From: Nostoc sp. CHAB 5844
GTDB lineage: Bacteria > Cyanobacteriota > Cyanobacteriia > Cyanobacteriales > Nostocaceae
Assembly (NCBI RefSeq): GCF_020829595.1
Contig: NZ_JAIVFW010000044.1
Coordinates: forward strand, 1-61,674
Length of the DNA: 61,674 nt
Reading direction: 5' to 3'
Under the pieces are notes generated by a model, which saw nothing but the letters and a program-made list of their open reading frames with translations, was not told where the DNA came from and ran no database searches. Numbering within the stretch: position 1 is the first letter of the stretch; each line of letters starts with the position of its first letter. Both the position numbers and the translations under genes were made by a program. Positions 55,160-61,674 of this stretch are shown in pieces.

Positions 55160-55524
55160 AGAAAAAATCTATGACTGCTTCTCAGTACTTGTAAATTAAC
55201 GTGAGTCTCCAACGGAGGCGCACCTGCGGGAAGGGCGAAAGAAATAAGTCAAATCCTCTTCCCTTCTGCCCTTCGGGTGACGCTCCTTCGTCGCTAACGC
55301 CACTTGCTTTATGCCGACGGCACTTCCTTCAAGTCGGCAAAGCCGCCCAAAGGAGTGCCTCGGAAACCTGTCCACCGCAGTGGCTCACCTCCTGCCTTAT
55401 TTCTTAGGAGTCTCTAACAAAATGGCATCTTAAGCTTTTGTTTATGAATAGCTCTGAACCATTTTTCTAATGATCAGTATTTACAAGGTGCATCAAAAGA
55501 AAATTTACAATAACGGAGAGTATC
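55160..55524. repeat. Intergenic GC-rich repeat block
   Basis: About 55200-55400 is a mosaic of GC-rich repeat pieces: CTTCGGGTGACGCTCCTTCG, TCGCTAACGCCACTTGC, AAGTCGGCAAAGCCGCCC and CGCAGTGGCTC, of the family at 47013 and 53258. The remaining 100 bases are the likely promoter of the spondin-domain gene (CGGAGAG before its ATG). Confidence 0.7.
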
Positions 55525-56391
55525 ATGGTAAATCCACTTAAAGCTGCATCGAAATTAATAGTAACTGCGATCGCATCAACATCAATACTGACAATTGCAT
55601 CAACTGCAAGCGCAGCATCTTTAAAAATTACTGTCGAAAACTTAGTACCAGAAAGTGGTACTTATCTTACACCCTTATGGTTTGGCTTGCACAATGGGAC
55701 TTTTGATCTGTTAAACGAAGGTCAAGCCTTACCATCAGAACCTTTTGAGCGTTTGGTCGAAGATGGTTTAACAGCACCTATTTCTAATTTTTTTGCCAGC
55801 AGCGGCACTGGTAACGTTCAAGGGGTAGTTTTTGGTGGTCCTGAGCGTCCAATTGGTCAAATTAGCCCAGGAGCAAAAGTATCAACGCTAGTCAACATTG
55901 ATGATAATATCCTGAGTACGCCCTACTTCAGCTATGCCGCAATGGTTATACCTAGCAATGATGCCTTTTTTGCTAACGATGATCCATTAGAACATAGGCT
56001 TTTTGATGCTCAGGGTAACTTCATCCCTACCAGCTTCGATATTTTTGGGTCAGAAGTTTATGATGCTGGTACAGAAGTGAATGATGAAATCCCAACTAAC
56101 ACTGCATTTCTTTTGCAAACAGTCCCAAACACTGGCACAACTGAAGGTGGAGTAGTCCGCATCCACCCAGGATTTAGGGCAGCAGGTACTGGTGGTGTCT
56201 TGGATGCCAGTAGAGTTTTTAGAGGTAGAACGATTAATTTTGCCAACGCAGACTTCAAAGCCCCAGACTATCGCGTTGCTCGAATTACAATTGAAAAAGT
56301 ACCTGAGCCATCTTCAATAGCCATACTTCCACTGACTGGGTTATTTATGCTATTTTGTAAAGCTCGGCGTTTACGGTCAAAAGCATCTTAA
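55525..56391 (+). CDS. Secreted spondin-domain protein with PEP-CTERM anchor
   Basis: A 288-residue exported protein. The signal peptide is KLIVTAIASTSILTIASTAS-AAS. SLKITVENLVPESGTYLTPL, WFGLHNGTFDLLNEGQ and LVEDGLTAPISNFFAS, then GTVQGVVFGGPERP-like, make a bacterial Spondin_N domain that ends near residue 250. The C-terminus (VPEPSSIAILPLTGLFMLFC, KARRLRSKAS) is the PEP-CTERM sorting tag: PEP, a membrane helix and basic residues. It is thus processed by an exosortase and delivered to the surface. The ligand is unknown. Confidence 0.85.
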   Translation: MVNPLKAASKLIVTAIASTSILTIASTASAASLKITVENLVPESGTYLTPLWFGLHNGTFDLLNEGQALPSEPFERLVEDGLTAPISNFFASSGTGNVQGVVFGGPERPIGQISPGAKVSTLVNIDDNILSTPYFSYAAMVIPSNDAFFANDDPLEHRLFDAQGNFIPTSFDIFGSEVYDAGTEVNDEIPTNTAFLLQTVPNTGTTEGGVVRIHPGFRAAGTGGVLDASRVFRGRTINFANADFKAPDYRVARITIEKVPEPSSIAILPLTGLFMLFCKARRLRSKAS

Positions 56392-56514
56392 AGAAGAATT
56401 TAATTAGTTAAAAGTCCCTGCGGCAGAAATTTTAAGAACACTATAGATAAAATTATAAAAGTGAGAACTCTTATAGTTTTATCTATAATGTCCAAAGGCT
56501 TACCTGCTCTACTA

Positions 56515-56784
56515 GGACTTACGCAAAAAACCTCTCATATCGTGTCCGGTGAAAGACTTATCATTAAGGCAGCTTCAGGTGCAGAGGAGCAGAGGAGCAG
56601 GGGAGCAGAGGGGAGGGGTTTTTGGGTTCTCTGCATAGATTCGGGAATTATAACTAATTACCCGGACATGATATCAAACTCTCATTCCCACCGAAGTTCA
56701 GATCGACGGAAGCCGCCGCTCCGACTTCTCTTTGTGGCCTCTGCGTCTCTGTGGTTCGATTTTTCGTAAGCCGTGCGTAAGTCC
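56515..56784. mobile_element. 270-bp MITE with GGACTTACGCA ends and TA target duplication
   Basis: Perfect 11-bp inverted ends GGACTTACGCA (56515-56525) and TGCGTAAGTCC (56774-56784) are bordered on both sides by TA, a Tc1/IS630-type insertion mark. Inside, 56537-56674 is a second element with ATATCGTGTCCGG and CCGGACATGATAT ends that carries GCAGAGGAGCAGGGGAGC tandem words. The gap 56392-56913 holds nothing else recognisable. Confidence 0.8.
56537..56674. mobile_element. ATATCRTGTCCGG-ended element nested in the MITE
   Basis: The ends ATATCGTGTCCGG and CCGGACATGATAT agree at 12 of 13 positions when inverted. A second, left-truncated copy ends at 47180 and carries the GC-rich 96-bp insertion at 47013. 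Confidence 0.65.
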
Positions 56785-56913
56785 TATCTACCTTTTGCTG
56801 TTTTTTAGTTTGGTCGAACTCACGTTAAATTAAGTATTAGGACAAACTCTTGCCAAATCGCCACACAGCAGTAAAATATTGAACGGTTCAACTTCAAAGA
56901 AGCGATCGCTTGA

Positions 56914-57420
56914 ATGCCTCCATCTTCCCCACAGTTTTCTAATATTGATCCTGACGCTAAAGCACCCTCCTTGAGGCGGCTGCGCCAACTAAGTCGCGTA
57001 CTGGATAAAGCCATCACTGTTCCCGGCACAGAAATTAGTGTAGGTTTAGATCCACTGTTGGGGTTGCTGCCTGTTGGCGGTGATGTTTTAACCTTGGTAT
57101 TTTCTGGCTACATCATCTTAGAAGCCGCAAGATTAGGTGCGCCTAAAGCTACTTTAGGCAGAATGATTTTGAATCTAATTATTGATAGCTTGGTTGGTAG
57201 TTTACCTGTAGCCGGAGACTTGTTTGATTTTGCTTGGAAATCAAACGAATATAATATCAAGCTTTTAGAAGAACATTTAAAAGTTCCCGGCAGCACACAA
57301 AAAGCAGACACTGGGTTTGTGTTAGTTGTTTTAGTTGGGTTAATATTGATAGGCATTATTTTAATCACAATACCAGTGTTATTAATTAGCACTCTGTGGC
57401 GAGTAGTAACTGGTGGTTAG
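56914..57420 (+). CDS. DUF4112 domain membrane protein
   Basis: A 168-residue protein. LRRLRQLSRVLDKAITVPGT, EISVGLDPLLGLLPVGGDVL and LVGSLPVAGDLFDFAWKSNE are the DUF4112 signature, with duplicated LLPVGGD/LPVAGD loops. Two membrane-related segments (TLVFSGYIILEAARLG and VLVVLVGLILIGIILITIPV) suggest an inner or thylakoid membrane location. The function is not known. It begins a same-strand group with two hydrolases and a P450; the first hydrolase ATG is 21 bases after its stop. Confidence 0.87.
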   Translation: MPPSSPQFSNIDPDAKAPSLRRLRQLSRVLDKAITVPGTEISVGLDPLLGLLPVGGDVLTLVFSGYIILEAARLGAPKATLGRMILNLIIDSLVGSLPVAGDLFDFAWKSNEYNIKLLEEHLKVPGSTQKADTGFVLVVLVGLILIGIILITIPVLLISTLWRVVTGG

Positions 57421-57440
57421 ATATTAAATTAGTAACAAGA

Positions 57441-58376
57441 ATGAAAGATTGGTGGCAAACGACTTTTCCTAAAGGGCGGCAAAGTTTAATTATTACTGAT
57501 GCTCAAGGATATCCTGTACAAATTGCTTATGGTGAAAAAGGTACAGGTAAGCCGTTAATTTTAATGCACGGTATGGGTAGCTGGAGCTATAACTGGCGTT
57601 ATAGTATTAAACCACTATCAAAATATTTTCGAGTCATTTGTTTTGATGCCAAAGGCTTTGGATTTTCCGAAAAACCGTATCTGCGTCGAGAATACGATGG
57701 GCATCAAGTCATTGAATTAGAGCGGATTATTCAAGAATTATGTGATGAACCTGCTGTGCTTGTGGCAGAGTCTTTAGGTGGGTTAGTTGCGTTAGCTCTA
57801 GCGCAAGAAAAGCCAGAATTAATAACACGGTTAGTAGTAGTTAATGTACCGATTTTTGCCGAACGTTTACCGCATTGGGCAATGTCTATTCTGGCTCATA
57901 CACCATTGGAAGTCTTGCAAACAATAGACTCGTTGCGTTTAGCTTATTTCGTTGCCCCCCTAGTCAGAGAAATTATGGCGATCGAACGGCGCAGAGTCCT
58001 ATTTGATCCATCAATTTTGTCACAAGAAGATGTCTACTGGATAACTTATCCTTTTACTGAAATTCCTGGAACTTTGGTGAAAGTTGCCGAAGATTTACAA
58101 CTAGCTGCGCGGGAAATTGAAAACTTGCAAAGCAATAAACCTAATATGCTCACTAGAATTCAACACAAGCTATCTAACATTGAGTGTCCAACACTCATTT
58201 TATGGGGTGATAAAGATAGTTGGTTTCCCGCTACTCATGGCGAAAAACTACATCGATGTATTGCCAATTCTAAGTTTCAAATTCTGTCTGACTGCTATCA
58301 TGATGCTTCTACAGGTTCAGCAAAAGTTATCAATGCAGCTATTCTGGAGTTTTTACAGGAAACAAATTTTGTTTAA
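57441..58376 (+). CDS. Alpha/beta hydrolase
   Basis: About 311 residues from the ATG at 57441; a frame start at 57396 overlaps DUF4112 and is less likely. GKPLILMHGMGSWSYNWRYS (oxyanion HG), FDAKGFGFSEKP, VLVAESLGGLVALALAQEKP (nucleophile Ser in AESLGG), LILWGDKDSWFPATHG (Asp) and DCYHDASTGSAKVINAAILE (His) give a full catalytic triad. It could be an esterase, lipase or epoxide-hydrolase relative; substrate unknown. Neighbours suggest lipid or terpenoid work, with the P450. Confidence 0.88.
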   Translation: MKDWWQTTFPKGRQSLIITDAQGYPVQIAYGEKGTGKPLILMHGMGSWSYNWRYSIKPLSKYFRVICFDAKGFGFSEKPYLRREYDGHQVIELERIIQELCDEPAVLVAESLGGLVALALAQEKPELITRLVVVNVPIFAERLPHWAMSILAHTPLEVLQTIDSLRLAYFVAPLVREIMAIERRRVLFDPSILSQEDVYWITYPFTEIPGTLVKVAEDLQLAAREIENLQSNKPNMLTRIQHKLSNIECPTLILWGDKDSWFPATHGEKLHRCIANSKFQILSDCYHDASTGSAKVINAAILEFLQETNFV

Positions 58377-58478
58377 GGGCATATTTTAAAACAGCTGATG
58401 ATCAGAGGCTGAACGAATTGGGAAACAATAAGGTAGTATCTGGGTAATCTGAAGTTTTTGGTGAACAAAGGCGGATTC

Positions 58479-60050
58479 ATGTTGCAAGACATTACTGCTC
58501 AGATTACTTATTCTGGCTCATTTCCATATTTAGCCACATTCTTAGGCGTTACTAGCGTAGCGGGAACAATTGGTTGGCGCTGGTGGAAACAAAAGAACAC
58601 ATACAAATCACTACAATCACTCCCTTCGCCTCCCAAGCACTGGCTGTTAGGAAATCTGCCGCAAATATTAGCAGCAGTGAAACAAAAGAAATTATTCCGG
58701 CAATTTTTTGATTGGAGTCAACAGCTAGGCCCGATGTATGTCATCTGGAATGGCAGCTATCCAGTTGTCATTTTAAGTAAACCAAAAGTTATCGAAGATA
58801 CCATTATCAATGGGATGAAAGATGGTAGTTTAATTAGGTCTGAGCGATTACGCAAAGCTTGGAACGATATTAGCGGCCCCATTCTAATAGGAGAAACTGG
58901 CACTGAGTGGCAGTGGCGACGCAAGGTTTGGAATCCGGAATTCAGTTCTAGCAGTCTCTCTAAATATGGGGAAATTATTATCCAAGCCTGCAAACAAGTA
59001 ATTGAGACATTGAAGGAAGCAGCACCACCAAAAGAAGTTCAGGTAGATCCTCTATTTGTGGAACTAACAATGAGAGTGATTTCCTGTTTAGTACTAGGTA
59101 TTCCGGTGGATAGAAACAGTACTACTAATGAAGGGCCACCCTTAGATGTTCCCAAAGTGTACGAAGCGATGTCTATTTTAGGCTATCGGTTCCTACGACA
59201 AGCTACTGGTGAGAAGATATGGATGAAATATTTGCCTACTAAAAATTCCCGCGATTATTGGGCAGCAAGGCGATATTTAGAGGAATTTCTCACTCCCCGT
59301 GTAGACTTAGCTTTACAGATGAAAGACCAAAACCAGACGGATTTACCACAAGTCAATCCTTTGTTTCAAGAATCAATGTTAGTCAAAATCGCTGCAAAAG
59401 AACCAAAATATAATCGCGAAACATTAATAGCAGAATCTGTTGAACTCTTAATAGCTGGTACTGACACAACAGCCCATACTTTATCCTTTGCAGTAGGAGA
59501 GTTGAGTTTAAATCCAAGGGTTTTTCAGCAAGCACGGGACATCGTTGACCAAGCTTGGAAAAACTTTGGCGGTATTAATACAGAAAGCCTTAAGGAATTA
59601 GCTTATATTCGCGCAATTCTCAAGGAGACGTTGCGCCTTTATTCTGTTGCATCAGGCTCAACTTCATTGGAGGCTCAACGCGACACTGTAATTGAAGGTA
59701 AAATCATTCCTCGCGGTACAAGAATATCTTGGTCAATGCTTGCTGCTGGCAGAGATCCAGAAGTTTATACTAATCCAGAGGAATTTCTGCCGGAACGTTG
59801 GTTAGACAAGAGTAAGGAAACTACTTCACTGCCAATGATAGACTTTGGCTCAGGGCCTCATCGTTGCTTGGGAGAGCATCTATCAATGCTGGAAGGAACT
59901 ATGATGCTAGGATTATTGCTTTGCTACTTCGATTGGGAGTTAGTCAACGGTCGTTCTTCTCTGGAACAATTACAGCAAAACCTGTTAATTTATCCGTCTG
60001 ATAAAATGCCTGTGCGTTTTCGGTTGAGAAATTTGCCTAGTCATGCTTGA
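58479..60050 (+). CDS. Cytochrome P450
   Basis: A heme monooxygenase of about 523 residues, starting at the ATG at 58479 (ribosome site AAAGGCGG); a TTG at 58458 is the alternative. The N-terminal hydrophobic segment LATFLGVTSVAGTIGWRWWK may anchor it to a membrane. The I-helix AGTDTTAHTLSFAV (near residue 325), the K-helix LKETLRLY (about 381), and the heme loop FGSGPHRCLGEHLSMLEGTM (Cys near 462) are intact. AAGRDPEVYTNPEEFLPERW is also typical. It is longer than common cyanobacterial CYP110. It probably hydroxylates lipids or terpenoids; electron donor not in window. Confidence 0.92.
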   Translation: MLQDITAQITYSGSFPYLATFLGVTSVAGTIGWRWWKQKNTYKSLQSLPSPPKHWLLGNLPQILAAVKQKKLFRQFFDWSQQLGPMYVIWNGSYPVVILSKPKVIEDTIINGMKDGSLIRSERLRKAWNDISGPILIGETGTEWQWRRKVWNPEFSSSSLSKYGEIIIQACKQVIETLKEAAPPKEVQVDPLFVELTMRVISCLVLGIPVDRNSTTNEGPPLDVPKVYEAMSILGYRFLRQATGEKIWMKYLPTKNSRDYWAARRYLEEFLTPRVDLALQMKDQNQTDLPQVNPLFQESMLVKIAAKEPKYNRETLIAESVELLIAGTDTTAHTLSFAVGELSLNPRVFQQARDIVDQAWKNFGGINTESLKELAYIRAILKETLRLYSVASGSTSLEAQRDTVIEGKIIPRGTRISWSMLAAGRDPEVYTNPEEFLPERWLDKSKETTSLPMIDFGSGPHRCLGEHLSMLEGTMMLGLLLCYFDWELVNGRSSLEQLQQNLLIYPSDKMPVRFRLRNLPSHA

Positions 60051-60170
60051 TAGGTTTTTTGGAATCAAATCTTGCCTTCTGCCTGTTGTTATATATCATC
60101 TGCTAGATTCGGCAGGCTGAACAATTTCAGAGAATATACGCATCCATGTAGAAGTAAGACCAGTAAATAA

Positions 60171-61187
60171 ATGACAGTGAGTATTCAAAAGACAGCAGAA
60201 TTTCTTGAGCAAGTTCATCAATCAGAGTCTAGACTTGGGTTGAAGAACGAAGCTTGCCGTTCAAAATTCTTTGTTCATCCCAAATTCACTGCAAAAGTGT
60301 ATCTTTTTTTGCATGGCTTTACCGCCGCACCATACCAATTTGAGCCAATTGGCAAAGCATTCTTCAACAAAGGATATAACGTTTTAGTTCCTTTACAACC
60401 TGGTCACGGCCTTGCAGGTGAGTGGAACCATCAAACTGCGCCGCCACTACCAACAGACATTCAGACTTATCAAAAATTCGTGCTGGAGTGGTTGCAGATT
60501 GCTAAAACATTAGGTGAACAAGTTGTAGTAGGCGGTTTATCAACAGGTGGAACCTTAGCAGCTTGGTTAGCTTTAGAACATCCCCAGCAAATTGAGCGTG
60601 CTTTATTGTTCACGCCTTTTTTGGGTAGCAGTAATTTATTATTTGATCAACTGATCAAAACTTTGCCAATTTACTTTGAATGGTTCAACAAAGATGCACC
60701 TGGTAATTTTGGTTATAAAGGTTTTCGCATTCCAGCATTACGCATATTTCTAGAATTAGGAGAGAAGATTTTAGAACAGGCTCAAAATAGAGTTGCTGCG
60801 CCTGTGTTGATGGTATGTAGTGAAGGCGATCGCGCTGTTAACCGCACTCAACAGCGAGAATTATTTAAAATGATCCTCAAGCATCAACCAAAATCTTGGT
60901 ATTACTGCTTTGATGATTCGCTACACATCGAACATCGGATGATGACAAAGCTGGAAGATAATGATTATGAAGAACTGGTGATTACCCTTGCCAGAGCATT
61001 TGTTAACAGTGATTTAACTTGGGTGCAGTTTCAGCAAATGGCAAACCGCATCGCCCAGGGTGAGACTTATGAGCAAATCAAGCAAGAATTCCACCTTGAT
61101 AGTCAAGCATCCCAGCAGCTATCTGCAATGATGACTCAACATTTTGGTTGCGATCGCCTTAAGTGCATCAATCCATCTCAGGCATAG
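60171..61187 (+). CDS. Alpha/beta hydrolase (lipase/carboxylesterase-like)
   Basis: A 338-residue protein. VYLFLHGFTAAPYQFEPIGK (oxyanion region), PLQPGHGLAGEWNHQTAPPL, VVGGLSTGGTLAAWLALEHP (Ser in GLSTGG), LMVCSEGDRAVNRTQQRELF (Asp) and CFDDSLHIEHRMMTKLE (His) form the carboxylesterase pattern. The last 70 residues (VQFQQMANRIAQGETYEQIK, QEFHLDSQASQQL) are a helical extension that looks like a small HTH-like module. It follows the P450 by 120 bases on the same strand; the linked role is inference. Confidence 0.85.
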   Translation: MTVSIQKTAEFLEQVHQSESRLGLKNEACRSKFFVHPKFTAKVYLFLHGFTAAPYQFEPIGKAFFNKGYNVLVPLQPGHGLAGEWNHQTAPPLPTDIQTYQKFVLEWLQIAKTLGEQVVVGGLSTGGTLAAWLALEHPQQIERALLFTPFLGSSNLLFDQLIKTLPIYFEWFNKDAPGNFGYKGFRIPALRIFLELGEKILEQAQNRVAAPVLMVCSEGDRAVNRTQQRELFKMILKHQPKSWYYCFDDSLHIEHRMMTKLEDNDYEELVITLARAFVNSDLTWVQFQQMANRIAQGETYEQIKQEFHLDSQASQQLSAMMTQHFGCDRLKCINPSQA

Positions 61188-61211
61188 ATAAGAGAAATGG
61201 GATGCGATCGC

Positions 61212-61504
61212 ATTTAGACATCGATTAGTTTTTGAGAAATGGCTTCAAGAAAAACTTTTACCTGAACTCAAATCAGGACAGACAGTTATTTTAGATAATG
61301 CCACTTTCCACAAATCTCAGAGAATTCGTGAATTAATTGAATCTGTCAGTTGTGAACTTGAGTATTTACTTACCACCATACTCTCCTGATTTAAACGATA
61401 TTGAACATTACTGGTTTCCCATAAAAAACCGAGTCAGAAAATCAGTTGGTACTATCGAAAATTTTCGGGAGAGAGTTGATACAGCTATTCGTTTAACGTC
61501 CTAA
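61212..61504 (+). pseudogene. Frameshifted C-terminal remnant of an IS630-family transposase
   Basis: RHRLVFEKWLQEKLLPELKS, GQTVILDNATFHKSQRIREL and ESVSCELEYLLTT show the DDE catalytic domain (Asp in ILDNATFH). A stop then follows, but moving one frame gives YLPPYSPDLNDIEHYWFPIK, NRVRKSVGTIENFRERVDTA, the family's third acidic block. So a one-base shift near 61366-61372 broke the gene, and the N-terminal half is missing. It abuts the alpha/beta hydrolase gene. Confidence 0.85.
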
Positions 61505-61551
61505 CCTATACTTCGATTGCGATATCTGTGTACGTGTGTAAATCCAAAAAC

Positions 61552-61582
61552 AAAAACGCCCCCCTGATGAGGAGAGCGTTTT
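61552..61582 (-). terminator. psbA terminator hairpin
   Basis: On the minus strand AAAACGCTCTCC and GGGGGGCGTTTTT pair around TCATCA and are followed by T residues. It lies 43 bases after the psbA stop, the usual place for a rho-independent terminator. Confidence 0.8.
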
Positions 61583-61625
61583 GATTAGTTAATTAGAGAA
61601 GTTGCGATGCAACATCTTGTGAAAA

Positions 61626-61674
61626 TTAACCGTGGATAGCAGGAGCGCTGATGGCAACAGGAGCAACATCACCA
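61626..61674 (-). CDS. psbA: Photosystem II D1 protein, C-terminal end (partial)
   Basis: The last 49 bases on the minus strand encode GDVAPVAISAPAIHG and a TAA stop. This is the cleavable C-terminal extension of D1 (after the Ala 344 processing site removed by CtpA), which in other cyanobacteria reads close to SGEVTPVALTAPAIHG. The gene runs out of the window at its 5' side. Its adjacency to the terminator at 61552 supports the call. Cyanobacteria have several psbA copies; which one this is cannot be told. Confidence 0.8.
   Translation of the reverse strand, partial: GDVAPVAISAPAIHG

Noticed and set aside
55201-55407. Plus-strand frame of 68 codons before the spondin gene
   Set aside because: It is repeat-derived, with low-complexity Cys/Arg/Pro content.
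56461-56769. Frame of 102 codons overlapping the nested MITE
   Set aside because: It runs through both elements' inverted repeats and tandem GGAGCAG words, so it is a chance frame.

Overview
The window looks like a piece of chromosome from a filamentous, probably heterocyst-forming cyanobacterium (Nostocales: Nostoc/Anabaena relatives). The evidence is photosynthetic and cyanobacterial genes (psaX at 16136, raf1 at 36632, menG at 34667, the 3' end of psbA at 61626), abundant HIP1-type GCGATCGC octamers, several Uma2 nucleases, short tandem heptamer repeats between genes, and a very high load of small palindromic and inverted-repeat elements. No tRNA, rRNA or CRISPR array was seen.

Layout. 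0-8.7 kb: an HTH protein and an Rpn/DUF2887 nuclease, an ABC-F ATPase, gpmI-secG, a matrixin-like protease, an orphan ribbon-helix-helix protein, a DUF6887 protein, Uma2 and a GT4 glycosyltransferase. 9-24 kb: an MFS transporter overlapping recO, deoC, an orphan C5 methyltransferase, a response regulator, lipA, psaX, a LivH/NatD permease, a hybrid histidine kinase, larE, a DUF4864-SGNH hydrolase pair and an orphan beta-class methyltransferase. 24.5-44 kb: topA, an unlisted 45-residue protein directly before aroQ, an ADP-ribosylglycohydrolase-like pseudoenzyme, a 7TM-HD phosphohydrolase, Uma2, DUF445, menG, a response regulator with a GAF-like region, raf1, a GT39-like membrane protein, a UvrD-like helicase interrupted in frame by tandem repeats, Uma2, and a secreted protein built of four 94-residue repeats.

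44-57 kb is an accessory, repeat-rich region. It carries a carotenoid oxygenase whose upstream region is made of mobile repeats. It also holds an organosulfur/redox group: nitroreductase, SsuA-like lipoprotein, a Rieske oxygenase remnant, aldo/keto reductase, arylsulfotransferase-like protein and glutathione transferase. Within that group sits a likely IscB-type element: a structured omegaRNA/HEARO-like RNA with an IscB gene cut down to its N-terminal PLMP-like domain. Nested small elements allow filled-site and empty-site comparisons inside the window. 57-61.7 kb: DUF4112 protein, alpha/beta hydrolase, cytochrome P450, a second alpha/beta hydrolase, a frameshifted IS630 transposase remnant, and the terminator and last codons of psbA on the minus strand.

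Housekeeping calls (gpmI, secG, recO, deoC, lipA, topA, aroQ, menG, raf1, psaX) are firm. The main novelty candidates are the IscB-derived element (49550-50206), the 96-bp GC-rich element with a 4-bp target duplication (47013-47108), the in-frame repeat insertion in the helicase, and the small amphipathic protein before aroQ. No database search was possible, so family names rest on recognised motifs.
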